Source: Chitinophagaceae bacterium
GTDB lineage: Bacteria > Bacteroidota > Bacteroidia > Chitinophagales > Chitinophagaceae
Reading direction: 5' to 3'
DNA length: 64,000 nucleotides
NCBI GenBank assembly: GCA_016706055.1
Contig: JADJKL010000003.1
Coordinates: 186,001 to 250,000, forward strand
Positions 37,544 to 46,205 of this stretch are shown here, one piece after another. The notes under the pieces were generated by a model. It saw only the letters and a list, made by a program, of their open reading frames with translations, was not told the origin of the DNA and made no database searches. Position 1 is the first letter of the stretch. Each line of letters begins with the position of its first letter. The position numbers were made by a program, and so were the translations under genes.

Positions 37544-38650
37544 TTAATCGCCTTTTACCATAAATACGAAATCTTGTATTTTCTTTACCTGCTGTTTTGT
37601 GTCCATTCCTTTAACAGATGATTTATAAGGAATTTTTACAGATTGATAGGTTGTATCTTTTTTCAACTCTTCTATTGCGCTATAAATATATTTTGATTGA
37701 ATGGCGAAGGCAACTCCTTCCGCTTCCATTTCTTTAGAGCTAATAACACCGATTATTTCGCCTTGACTATTGAAGACTGGTCCGCCACTATTTCCTCTGT
37801 TAGCGGCTATCCCCAACTGGCAACTAAGTGTATCACCATTGAAACCTGTTTTAGCACTCAGATAGCCTTCACTATACACTATCTCATTTCTAGGGTATCC
37901 TAATGTGAAAATAGGTTCTGCAACATCAGGAGATGACTTGCTGATACCATAAGGAAGTGCTCCTATAGATTTGTAAGACTCGTCATCAATTTTTAAAATA
38001 GCGATGTCTTTATCAGCAAACACCTTGGCTATTACAGCTTTAAATTGTTCACCTTTATTATTTATAACTACGATATTTCTTGAATCAAGAATGATATGCG
38101 CATTAGTAACCAAATACCCTTTGCCGTCAACGAGAAAACCAGAACCGCCAGCTTTAAATGGAATAGGGGAAGTTGAAATTTTATTTTTTATAGCATTAAC
38201 CTCATGCCCTTGCACATTTTGTTGCTTTTTGATGTCCTGAATATCACGGCTTAATGAAGTAAGCTTTGCATTATCAGCTTTTGGTGAAAAAGTATTTACC
38301 AATGCTGAAATGCCGACGGTGGTAACACCTGCAATAACAGCGGCAATAGCAGCCACTCTTTTATATCTTTTAAAGAGATAAATAACTTTTGCCTTTCCTT
38401 TCAATCTTGTGGAATCAATTTTGCCTTGCTCTGCTAATTGTGTGTGAACATTATTTAAAGAAGAACGAAATTTTTTCCATTCGCCAAATCGGTTCATTTG
38501 CTGTAAGAACAAAGTATGCTCCACCACCAATTGATCGATTTCAGCATTCGTTTTCCGCAGGTTTTCAAATTGCAATCTTTCATCAGGGTTCATTTCTCCC
38601 TTAATGTATCGTTCTACAGCGTCTAAAATTTTAATATCCTCCATCACCAT
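37544..38650 (-). CDS. Membrane-anchored trypsin-like protease with anti-sigma-like N-terminal domain
   Basis: A 368-residue protein in three parts. Residues 1-75 (AVERYIKGEMNPDERLQFEN and on) resemble the short helical cytoplasmic heads of Bacteroidota anti-sigma factors. A transmembrane helix spans about 98-118. A coiled linker precedes an S1C/HtrA-like protease with the triad His185 (TNAHI), Asp215 (DKDIAIL) and Ser288 (GNSGGP). There is no PDZ domain. The start overlaps the end of the ECF sigma gene by 20 bp (14 bp if the second Met is used), the normal place of an anti-sigma factor. Sigma binding by the head is inferred, not shown. Confidence 0.82.
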   Translation of the reverse strand: MVMEDIKILDAVERYIKGEMNPDERLQFENLRKTNAEIDQLVVEHTLFLQQMNRFGEWKKFRSSLNNVHTQLAEQGKIDSTRLKGKAKVIYLFKRYKRVAAIAAVIAGVTTVGISALVNTFSPKADNAKLTSLSRDIQDIKKQQNVQGHEVNAIKNKISTSPIPFKAGGSGFLVDGKGYLVTNAHIILDSRNIVVINNKGEQFKAVIAKVFADKDIAILKIDDESYKSIGALPYGISKSSPDVAEPIFTLGYPRNEIVYSEGYLSAKTGFNGDTLSCQLGIAANRGNSGGPVFNSQGEIIGVISSKEMEAEGVAFAIQSKYIYSAIEELKKDTTYQSVKIPYKSSVKGMDTKQQVKKIQDFVFMVKGD

Positions 38651-39215
38651 TCCCGTTTTTATAATCAGTAAAAATATTTTTCAATCGCATCAGGCACTTG
38701 TATTTCTGGTTTTTAGCATTATCAGCATTAGTATAACCAAAATTTGCTGCAATTACCTGCATATTCTGTTTTTGCAAGTAATAAGCTTCCAAAAGGCTTT
38801 TACAAGGCTCACCCAGATTTATCAAGGCCTTTTCCATTATTTCAAATTCAACATTGACTCTTTCATGCTCCTCAATCTCATTTTGAACAGGTACCAAATC
38901 ATCCAGATTATCGCTGGTAGCAGAAAATCTGTTTTGCTATTGTAATCGTTTGAGCCACAATCTTCTTGCCACTGAATAAATAAAAGTTTTTATCTGGCAA
39001 TTCAACTCAAAAGTTCCAGATCTTACTTTTTCGTAAAGTACGATCATGGTTTCTTGAAATATATCCTTTGCATCATCTGATGAACCATTGTTATTGATTA
39101 TCAAGGACTGAACCATATTAAAGTTCTCCTGATAAATCGTTTCAACGGCCTTTTGTCGCTGATACCTAATCCCTTCAAAAGTGCATTCTCGTCTTGCTGG
39201 TCTTTCACATTCCAT
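38631..39215 (-). CDS. ECF sigma factor (in-frame TAG in this sequence)
   Basis: RNA polymerase sigma-70 family, extracytoplasmic function type, 194 codons. Region 2 contains DDAKDIFQETMIVLYEKV (about 47-64) and IKTFIYSVARRLWL (about 75-88). Region 4 holds the helix-turn-helix (CKSLLEAYYLQKQNMQVIAA, GYTNADNAKNQKYKCLMRL). A TAG at 38937-38939 (codon 93), between the two regions, interrupts an otherwise continuous frame (KRLQ stop QNRFSATSDN). No frame change occurs, so a base substitution or a genuine nonsense mutation is needed to explain it. Overlaps the protease gene, so translation is coupled. Confidence 0.85.
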
Positions 39216-39429
39216 TATTTAATACAGAAAATTAAAAATAGTAACCCTGTCCGACTATTAAAAATAAATAAATGGTGCCCAAGCAGATCTGTAGCACTAC
39301 AGGAAATTAATTATTAACAAAAAGGCTGGTTTTTTGAGTCTCAGGAAAAAAATAATAAATCTTGGGTTACCTTTTTCAGATTTGGGTATAAACAGCGAAA
39401 TATTTCAAACAATCCAAAAATTACAACAA

Positions 39430-39615
39430 ATGAAGAAGTTTTTTGCAATTGCAGTTATCGCTATAGCTTTTGTAGCATGTAACAACGACGCTGAAAAGAA
39501 AGATACTGCTGATACAACAGTAGTAGTTGCTCCTGTTGATACAGTAGTAGTTGCTCCAGTTGACACTGTAGTAGTTGCTCCAGCAGATACAACTGCTACA
39601 ACTCCAGCAAACTAA
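39430..39615 (+). CDS. Small lipoprotein with DTVVVAP repeats
   Basis: A 61-residue predicted lipoprotein. The signal MKKFFAIAVIAIAFVAC gives Cys17. The mature part consists of about three repeats of the 8-residue unit DTVVVAPV/A encoded by a 24-bp tandem repeat (39517-39588), then a Thr/Ala tail. The ATG at 39430 is chosen because it starts the signal peptide; an upstream in-frame start would bury it. The gene lies divergent from the sigma unit and ends at a terminator. Function unknown. Confidence 0.72.
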   Translation: MKKFFAIAVIAIAFVACNNDAEKKDTADTTVVVAPVDTVVVAPVDTVVVAPADTTATTPAN

Positions 39616-39637
39616 TTATTTTAGGCAAGCAAGCTTA

Positions 39638-39669
39638 AAGGCCTTCCCTTTTGGGAAGGTCTTTTTTTT
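39638..39669 (+). terminator. Intrinsic terminator
   Basis: AAGGCCTTCCC-TTTT-GGGAAGGTCTT is followed by a T8 run. It closes the small lipoprotein gene. Confidence 0.88.
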
Positions 39670-39715
39670 CACCCAAAGACAGCAAAATTCATTCGCCTTT
39701 CGTTTTATTTAAGGC

Positions 39716-39723
39716 TAACTTTG
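39716..39723 (+). promoter_or_regulatory. -7 element TAACTTTG of the DEAD-box helicase
   Basis: TAACTTTG followed by CCGCC, 23 bp upstream of the proposed GTG start. Confidence 0.5.
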
Positions 39724-39746
39724 CCGCCTTATCAAATTTTTTATCA

Positions 39747-41424
39747 GTGTCCACATTTGAAGCATTAGGAATTGAAGAAGGGTTACTTCAATCAATTAAA
39801 GTATTAGGTTTTACAGAACCAACACCCATTCAGGAAAAAGCTATACCTGTACTATTACAAGGAACTAAAGATTTTATTGGTCTGGCGCAAACCGGAACTG
39901 GTAAAACTGCAGCCTTTGGTTTGCCGCTTTTGCAATTAATAAATAAAGACGATCGTTTTCCGCAAGCCCTGATTGTTTGCCCTACTAGGGAATTGTGTTT
40001 ACAAATAACTAAAGATCTTACAACTTTTAGAAGTAAGAAAGATAATATTTCCGTTACGGCTGTTTATGGAGGTACTTCGATATCTATGCAAATCCGGGAT
40101 TTGAGAAAAGGCACACATGTTGTCGTGGCAACTCCCGGTCGTTTGATTGATCTGATTGAAAGAAAAGCAATCAACCTGGAACAAATACATTATGTGGTGT
40201 TAGATGAGGCAGATGAAATGCTGAACATGGGTTTCAAAGAAGATATTGAGTTTATACTGAAAAATACGCCCAATCGTCAAAGTACCTGGTTGTTCAGTGC
40301 CACTATGCCACCGGAAATTCGCCAGGTAAGTAAAAAGTACATGGACAAGCCTTTTGAAATAACAATAGGTAAAACCAATGCAACTGCAGCACTTATCGAT
40401 CATCAATACTACGCTACTCAGCATCATAACAGATACGAAGTACTAAAAAGAATCATTGATTTTAACCCAGGCATTTATGGAATTGTATTTGCCAGAACAA
40501 AGGCCGATACGCAAGATATTGCCGAACGATTAACAAGAGAAGGATACGATATTGATGCTATTCACGGAGACTTAACGCAGCAGCAGAGAGATAAAGTGAT
40601 GGGTCTTTTCCGTGATAAAAGTATTCAATTGCTAATTGCAACAGATGTTGCGGCAAGAGGAATTGACGTTACAGGCATCACCCATGTAATTAATTTCGAA
40701 CTACCGGATGATGTGGAAGTGTACACCCATAGAAGCGGACGTACAGGTAGGGCCGGGAAGAGCGGCGTTTCTGTTTCTATTGTTACTCCAAAAGAAACAT
40801 ATCGTCTTCGCCAGATAGAAAGAATCATGAATACCAAGGCATAGAATGGATATTCCGACTGGTAAAGATGTTTGTCGGAAACAGTTTTTCCATTTTATTG
40901 ATAAAATGTTAAGTGCTGACATCAGCAATGGCGAATACGAAACTTATTTGCCAACGCTAAAAGAAAAGTTTGCTGAAGTTGATAAAGAAGAAATATTACA
41001 AAGAGTTGCAGCCTTGGAATTTGATAGATTTTTGAAGTATTATGAGAATGCTGCCGATCTTAATATAAGAACGGATGATAGAAAAAGTGATAGAAGAGGC
41101 GAACGATCAGAAAGACCATCCTCGCCAAGAGACCGGGATACAAAAGGAAGACAATTCAGTGGTGGAAGTGGCTACCAACGATTGTTTGTAAACCTTGGAA
41201 CCAAAGATGGCTTTTACAAAGCAAGTTTCTTGCAGTTTATACTTGATATGAGTGATTTGAAGAAGGAAGTACTGGGTCGTATTGATATGAAGGAAATGAC
41301 CAGTTGGATCGAAATTGAACCATCTGCTGGTAGCAAAATGATAAAAGCAATTGACGGAAAAAACTATCGTGGCAGAAAAATAAGGATGAATGATGCCGAA
41401 TCTGGTGGTGGAAGAAGAAAATAA
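39747..41424 (+). CDS. DEAD-box RNA helicase with DbpA-type RNA-binding domain (one frameshift)
   Basis: ATP-dependent RNA helicase. Q motif GFTEPTPIQEKAIP, Walker A AQTGTGKT, PTREL, DEAD in VLDEADEM, SAT, and HRSGRTGRAG in the second RecA domain. The frame shifts between 40835 and 40850, after IMNTK. The rest (IPTGKDVC, a charged RGG/RDR-like linker, then a small domain with YQRLFVNLGTKDGFYKASF) is the DbpA RNA-binding domain, which in family members docks on 23S rRNA. The GTG at 39747 is preferred because the upstream frame overlaps the terminator and promoter. Followed at once by the phe operon promoter. Confidence 0.9.
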
Positions 41425-41436
41425 TTTTTAAAAAGA

Positions 41437-41467
41437 TTTGAATTACTGAACAAGAAAGTTATATTTG
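41437..41467 (+). promoter_or_regulatory. Promoter of the aromatic amino acid operon
   Basis: TTTG (41437-41440), a 19-bp spacer, then TATATTTG (41460-41467): a near-perfect Bacteroidota promoter. It begins 13 bp after the helicase stop. Transcription would start around 41471, only a few bases before the leader peptide ATG. Confidence 0.82.
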
Positions 41468-41474
41468 AATTCTA

Positions 41475-41564
41475 ATGAAAGCAACAAGGTCATATTTTGG
41501 TTTCTATTTTACATACTTCTTTTATCAAAAGAGGCCGGGAATGCTTTTGTTGAAACTAAATTAA
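41475..41564 (+). CDS. Phe/Tyr-rich leader peptide of the aromatic operon (PheL-like)
   Basis: An unlisted small ORF of 29 codons, ATG at 41475 and TAA at 41562-41564. Residues 7-17 read YFGFYFTYFFY: five Phe and four Tyr in eleven codons, ahead of a gene set that makes Phe and Tyr. This is the composition expected of an attenuation leader such as E. coli PheL. Ribosome stalling at the cluster (41493-41525) when charged tRNA-Phe or tRNA-Tyr is scarce would leave the antiterminator (41533-41599) free. A ribosome reaching the stop codon would sit in the antiterminator loop and disturb its inner helix. Peptide product probably has no function of its own. Confidence 0.82.
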   Translation: MKATRSYFGFYFTYFFYQKRPGMLLLKLN

Positions 41565-41618
41565 GAACAACTAAAAATCAACATAAAAAAGTCCCGGTCA
41601 CAACAGACCGGGATTTTT
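41516..41618 (+). promoter_or_regulatory. Transcription attenuator: mutually exclusive hairpins ahead of pheA
   Basis: Three exclusive structures are visible. Early hairpin: CTTCTTTT (41516-41523) with AAAAGAGG (41527-41534), inside the leader codons. Antiterminator: GGCCGGGA (41533-41540) with TCCCGGTC (41592-41599), extended by CTTT/AAAG and TGTTG (41548-41552) with CAACA (41579-41583), about 17 pairs with bulges. Terminator: TCCCGGTC (41592-41599) with GACCGGGA (41606-41613), loop ACAACA, then TTTTT (41614-41618). The terminator ends 10 bp before the pheA ATG, so it cannot be a simple end of the helicase unit. Confidence 0.82.
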
Positions 41619-41627
41619 GCTTTTATT

Positions 41628-42458
41628 ATGGAAAAGAAAATTGCAATACAGGGTTATGAAGGCTCTTTTCACCAAGTGGCCGCACAATTGTTTTTTGGGA
41701 AGAATGTAGAAGTAATTACCTGTGATACTTTTAGAGAAGTGATGAAGATTGCTTCGAATAAAAAAGAAAGCGATGGCGGCTTAATGGCTATTGAAAATTC
41801 AATTGCAGGAAGCATTTTACCCAACTATAACCTTTTACAGAAAAGTAATTTAAAAAGTTGCTGGTGAAATTTACCTGCACATTAAGCAAAACCTGTTAGT
41901 CAATCCTGGTGTAAAATTGGAAGACATTAAAGAAGTGCATTCTCATACAATGGCATTGCAACAATGCTATGATTATTTAGATAATTATAAATGGAAATTG
42001 GTAGAATCAGATGATACGGCATTAAGTGCCAAACATGTTCATCAGCATAAGAGTAAACATATTGCGGCCATTGCAAGTAAACTAGCAGCAGAACTTTACA
42101 ATCTAGAAGTTATTGCTCCAAACATTCATACGATAAAAAATAACTATACAAGATTTTTGGTTTTGCAGCGGGAAGATGTTCTGCAAGAAATTGAAGGTGC
42201 AGATAAAGCTTCTGTTAATTTTCAAACAAATCACACAAAGGTAGTTTGGCAAAAGTGCTGACCAAAATTGCTGATGGTGGAATAAACTTAAGCAAGCTGC
42301 AGAGTTTTCCAATTCCGGGTAGTGATTTTAAATACAGCTTTCATGCCGATATGGAATTTGATTCGCTGGATCAGTTTTATAAAGTAATGGAAAAAATAAA
42401 AACGTTAACGGATGCGGTAAGAATTTATGGCGTTTATAAAAGAGGTATTAGAAAATGA
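41628..42458 (+). CDS. pheA: Prephenate dehydratase with ACT domain (two frameshifts)
   Basis: Converts prephenate to phenylpyruvate, the committed Phe step. The catalytic part starts IAIQGYEGSFHQVAAQLFF and has LMAIENSIAGSI and NYTRFLVL (the TRF motif). The ACT regulatory domain has KGSLAKVLTKIADGGINLSK. There is a surplus A at 41852-41856 and a missing A near 42235-42238; the two cancel, giving 277 codons. No chorismate mutase domain is fused here; that activity is supplied by the DAHP synthase fusion downstream. First structural gene after the attenuator. Overlaps the aminotransferase start by 4 bp. Confidence 0.93.
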
Positions 42459-43606
42459 AAACAAGCAAGCGACTAAATGGAATTGGCGAATATTATTTTT
42501 CTCAGAAACTGAGAGAGGTTGAAGACTTGAATAAATCCGGCAAGGATATTATCAATCTCGGTATTGGCAGCCCGGATATGCCGCCACATCCTGATGTAAT
42601 AAAAGCATTGCAGGAAGAAAGTTTGAAACCAACTGTTCATGCATATCAATCTTATAAAGGTTCTCCGGTTTTAAGAAAAGCTATCAGTGATTGGTATAAG
42701 CAATGGTATAAAGTTGAATTAAATGCTGATGCTGAAATTTTGCCATTAATCGGAAGTAAAGAAGGCATCATGCATATCTGTATGACCTACCTTGATAAAG
42801 GTGATGAAGTATTGGTACCCAATCCGGGTTATCCAACATACAGAAGTGCAGTTAAGTTAGCTGGCGGAAAATGTGTAGAATATAAGCTGAGTGAAAAAAA
42901 TAATTATGAGCCTGACTTTGACAAGCTGGAGAAAAAAGGTTTGAAGAAAGTAAAACTCATGTTCGTTAATTATCCGCAAATGCCAACAGGGCAGTTGCCG
43001 TCAAAAGAGTTATTTGAGAAGCTGGTTCAATTTGGAAAGAAACATAAGATTTTGATCATTCATGATAACCCATATTCATTTATTCTGAATGAAAAACCAA
43101 CGAGTTTATTAAGTATTGAAGGAGCAAAGGATTGTGTAATAGAATTAAACTCATTAAGCAAAAGTCATAATATGGCTGGCTGGAGAATAGGAATGCTTTG
43201 CGGAGCGAAAGAAAGAATTGAAGAAGTTCTGCGATTTAAAAGTAATATGGACAGTGGTATGTTTTTACCAATTCAATTAGCCGCTGCAAAAGCTTTATTA
43301 TTAGGAAAAGAATGGTATGATGATGTAAACGCAGTTTATAAACTAAGAAGGGAAAAGGTATTTCAGTTGTTGTATTTACTTGGATGCGAATATTCAAAAG
43401 ACCAGGCAGGAATGTTTGTGTGGGCAAGCATACCGTCAAAATATAAAGACTGTTATGAATTAAGTGACGAAGTCTTATACAACTCAAATGTATTTATAAC
43501 ACCCGGCATATTTGGAACTGCTGGTGAAAAATATGTAAGAGTGAGTTTGTGTGCGAAGGAAGAAAAAATTGAAGAAGCAATAAAAAGAATAAGGCTAAGA
43601 GGATAA
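42455..43606 (+). CDS. Class I/II aminotransferase, probably aromatic amino acid
   Basis: A 383-residue fold-type I PLP aminotransferase. NLGIGSPDMPPHP is the N-terminal substrate loop, NPGYPTYRSA and DNPYSF are conserved, and the Schiff-base lysine lies in SLSKSHNMAGWRIG. Position between pheA and tyrA implies the last step, transamination of phenylpyruvate and hydroxyphenylpyruvate. Sequence alone does not exclude an aspartate or diaminopimelate aminotransferase. Translationally coupled to pheA (ATGA overlap). Confidence 0.88.
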   Translation: MKTSKRLNGIGEYYFSQKLREVEDLNKSGKDIINLGIGSPDMPPHPDVIKALQEESLKPTVHAYQSYKGSPVLRKAISDWYKQWYKVELNADAEILPLIGSKEGIMHICMTYLDKGDEVLVPNPGYPTYRSAVKLAGGKCVEYKLSEKNNYEPDFDKLEKKGLKKVKLMFVNYPQMPTGQLPSKELFEKLVQFGKKHKILIIHDNPYSFILNEKPTSLLSIEGAKDCVIELNSLSKSHNMAGWRIGMLCGAKERIEEVLRFKSNMDSGMFLPIQLAAAKALLLGKEWYDDVNAVYKLRREKVFQLLYLLGCEYSKDQAGMFVWASIPSKYKDCYELSDEVLYNSNVFITPGIFGTAGEKYVRVSLCAKEEKIEEAIKRIRLRG

Positions 43607-43614
43607 AAGAGAAT

Positions 43615-43659
43615 AAAGAGGAAATGAGAAAAATACTCTTTGTCTCATTTTCCTCTTTT
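43615..43659 (+). terminator. Intra-operon hairpin between aminotransferase and tyrA
   Basis: AAAGAGGAAATGAGA (43615-43629) and TCTCATTTTCCTCTTTT (43643-43659) form a 15-bp stem, ending in only four Ts. It may be a weak or partial terminator, or an mRNA stability element, within the operon. Confidence 0.55.
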
Positions 43660-43685
43660 AAACTCTTAGCTTAAAAATATAAAGT

Positions 43686-44533
43686 ATGGAACGTAAAAAA
43701 TAGCAATTGTAGGTGTCGGCTTAATTGGCGGTTCATTAGCTATTCAGTTGCATGAAAAGAAGCTTTCATCAAAACTGATTGGTGTAGATGCGAATGACGA
43801 ACATGCAAGGCAAGCGGTAGAGTTGGAGCTAGTGGATGAAGTAACAAGCCTTGATGATGCTATTGAACAAAGTGATGTAATTGTTCTTGCGATTCCAGTG
43901 GATAAACTGGTGGAATTGTTGCCAACTATTATGGATAAAATTGAAAACCAGATTGTGTTGGATTTAGGTTCTACAAAATCAAATGCTATTAATGCAATAA
44001 AAAACCATCCTAAAAGGGGAAGATATGTAGCTACGCATCCGATGTGGGGAACCGAATATAGCGGTCCAACGGCGGCAATGCGTGGCGCCTATGAAAACAA
44101 GGCAGTAATTATTTGTAATGCAAATGAAAGCGATGCAGATGCGTTGGCATGGGTAAAATACATGTACAAAAAAATTGGCATGCACTTATTAGAAATGGAA
44201 GCAAAAGCCCATGACCTTCATGCTGCTTATATAAGTCATATTTCACATATCACCTCATTTGCATTGGCGAATACAGTATTAGAAAAAGAAAAAGAACAGC
44301 AAACCATCTTTGAGTTGGCATCTGCCGGGTTTGAAAGTACTGTTCGTTTGGCAAAAAGTAATCCGGCCATGTGGGTACCAATATTTATGCAGAACAAAGA
44401 AAATGTGCTGGATGTTTTGAAAGAACATATTTCTCAGTTAACAAGATTTAAGGAAAGCATTGAAAAAGAAGATAATGAATATTTATTGCGATTGATTGAA
44501 GAGGCAAATAAGATTAGGAGGATATTAAACTAA
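43686..44533 (+). CDS. tyrA: Prephenate dehydrogenase (one frameshift)
   Basis: Oxidises prephenate to 4-hydroxyphenylpyruvate with NAD(P)+. The Rossmann loop GVGLIGGSLA is at the N-terminus, just past a break: the A-run at 43695-43700 is one A short, so the ATG at 43686 (MERK) is out of frame with IAIVGVGLIGG. Correction gives 283 codons. Further motifs are DLGSTKS, THPMWGTEYSGPTAA and SHISHITSFALAN (catalytic His region). No ACT or mutase domain. Overlaps the next gene in TAATG. Confidence 0.93.
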
Positions 44534-45071
44534 TGCTAAATATTAAGAATAGAGATAACCTTTTGGGTGTAGCGGCAGCAATAGCTTTTTTAATTGGATC
44601 TGCTAATGCGTTAGAATATTTCATTGCAGGAAAAAATTATTTATCTATAAATAAAGGAGTTGTTGAAAAATTAATTTATGAAAGGTATGAAGGAAGACGG
44701 AATATGCTATACTCAAAAACAACAATCAGGCTTAAAGAAATGGACAAGAATTTTATTTGTCTGATAATGCAAATGATGGAGGTTATATAGAGACATCAGA
44801 AGGAGAAATTATAACACTTTATGCAAGAAAGTGGTATCAGAATCTATATAATTTTAATTATAGAGATAATATTTATTACGTAGAAAAAGATGGACAACAA
44901 GTATATAACAATCTTGATACATGGAAAGCATCTGCATTTACTTATATGTGTATAGCAGGTGGAAGTGCATTGCTTTTATTGGTAATGTATCTTGATCAGG
45001 CGAAAAATATATCAATAACGAATTGGTTTGAGAAACGAAGACTAAATAAACGAAAAGCGAAATTAAATTAA
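44533..45071 (+). CDS. Small membrane protein of unknown function inside the aromatic operon (one frameshift)
   Basis: About 179 residues after correcting one frame shift near 44745-44752 (EMDK then FYLSDNANDGGYIETSEGE). A membrane helix lies near the N-terminus (LLGVAAAIAFLIGSANALEY) and a second near the C-terminus (FTYMCIAGGSALLLLVMYL), with about 100 residues between them and a basic cytoplasmic tail (KRRLNKRKAKLN). It begins in the tyrA stop codon (TAATG) and precedes the DAHP synthase, so it is co-transcribed. I do not recognise the family. Confidence 0.6.
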
Positions 45072-45119
45072 ACATTGCTTCTTAATGCTCCTTTGGAGAT
45101 TGAGACTAAATTTGTAATT

Positions 45120-46205
45120 ATGCAAGCAACAGAACAAACAACAGTATCCGTAAAAGACACCTGGAACAAACGTCCGCTAATCATCAGCGGCCCTTGCAGT
45201 GCAGAAACGGAAGAGCAGGTATTGGCAACCGCACAGCGCCTAGCTGCAACCGGGAAAATAAATATGCTAAGAGCAGGTATTTGGAAACCCAGAACCAAAC
45301 CCGGCATGTTTGAAGGTGTAGGTGCAAAAGGGTTGCCGTGGATGCAGCAGGCTAAAAAGATTACCGGTTTACCCACAACGGTAGAAGTGGCAACAGGCAA
45401 GCAGGTTCAAGATGCATTAACTTTTGATGTAGATGTATTGTGGATTGGTGCCAGAACAACGGTGAATCCATTCAGCGTTCAGGAAATTGCAGATGCACTG
45501 CGTGGTGTGGATGTGCCTGTGCTGATAAAAAATCCGATTAATCCTGATCTGGAACTTTGGACAGGTGCGGTGGAAAGAATTGCAAGAGCCGGTGTAAAAG
45601 ATATTGGGTTGATACATCGTGGCTTTAGTTCTTATGGCAATACGGAGTATCGCAATGCGCCGATGTGGCATCTCGCCATTGAAATGAAGTTGAAACATCC
45701 TGATATGTTGATCGTCAATGATCCTTCGCATATCTGTGGCCGTAGGGATATTTTGTTGGATGTGATGCAGAAAGCAATTGATCTCGATTACGATGGACTG
45801 ATGATTGAAAGCCATATTGATCCTGACAATGCATGGAGCGATGCCAAACAACAAGTAACACCAGAAGTGTTAAGCGAAATGTTAGGTACAATTATCTGGA
45901 GAAAGGAAGATGTAAATTCAGAAGAGTATCATGCAGCGTTGGAAAAATTGCGTCAACAAATAAATCATTTAGATGATGAATTGATGCAGGTACTGAGCCA
46001 GCGAATGAAAATTGCGGAACAGATTGGCACTTTCAAAAAGGAAAATAATATTACCATTTTACAAACCAATCGCTGGAACGAGATCATCGAAAGAGCAAGT
46101 GCAAAAGGAGAGAAGATCGGACTGAGCAAAGAATTCATCACCAAATATTTTGATGCGGTGCATATGGAAAGTATCAATCATCAGAAGAAGATATTGGATA
46201 GCTAA
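45120..46205 (+). CDS. aroF: Bifunctional DAHP synthase / chorismate mutase
   Basis: A 361-residue fusion. Residues about 15-260 are a KDO8P-synthase-like (type I-beta) DAHP synthase: ISGPCSAETEEQ, RAGIWKPRTKPG, WIGARTTVNPF, LIHRGFSSYG, DPSHICGRRD and ESHIDPD. Residues about 270-355 are an AroQ-type chorismate mutase (LEKLRQQINHLDDELMQVLS, RMKIAEQIGTFK). A C-terminal mutase is known for this class in Bacteroidota, where it also mediates feedback inhibition. Thus it supplies both the entry step and the prephenate for pheA and tyrA. The ATG at 45120 starts the conserved protein. Confidence 0.95.
   Translation: MQATEQTTVSVKDTWNKRPLIISGPCSAETEEQVLATAQRLAATGKINMLRAGIWKPRTKPGMFEGVGAKGLPWMQQAKKITGLPTTVEVATGKQVQDALTFDVDVLWIGARTTVNPFSVQEIADALRGVDVPVLIKNPINPDLELWTGAVERIARAGVKDIGLIHRGFSSYGNTEYRNAPMWHLAIEMKLKHPDMLIVNDPSHICGRRDILLDVMQKAIDLDYDGLMIESHIDPDNAWSDAKQQVTPEVLSEMLGTIIWRKEDVNSEEYHAALEKLRQQINHLDDELMQVLSQRMKIAEQIGTFKKENNITILQTNRWNEIIERASAKGEKIGLSKEFITKYFDAVHMESINHQKKILDS

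Noticed and set aside
24031..38939. Stop-codon reassignment or read-through as an explanation for the TAA in mutS and the TAG in the sigma factor
   Set aside because: Both codons are used as normal terminators elsewhere in the window (for example TAG in ruvX and lipB, TAA in most genes).
41465..41659. 64-codon open frame overlapping the pheA start in another frame
   Set aside because: It reads through the terminator hairpin and into pheA out of frame; the overlapping 29-codon ORF at 41475 explains the aromatic codons and the leader geometry better.
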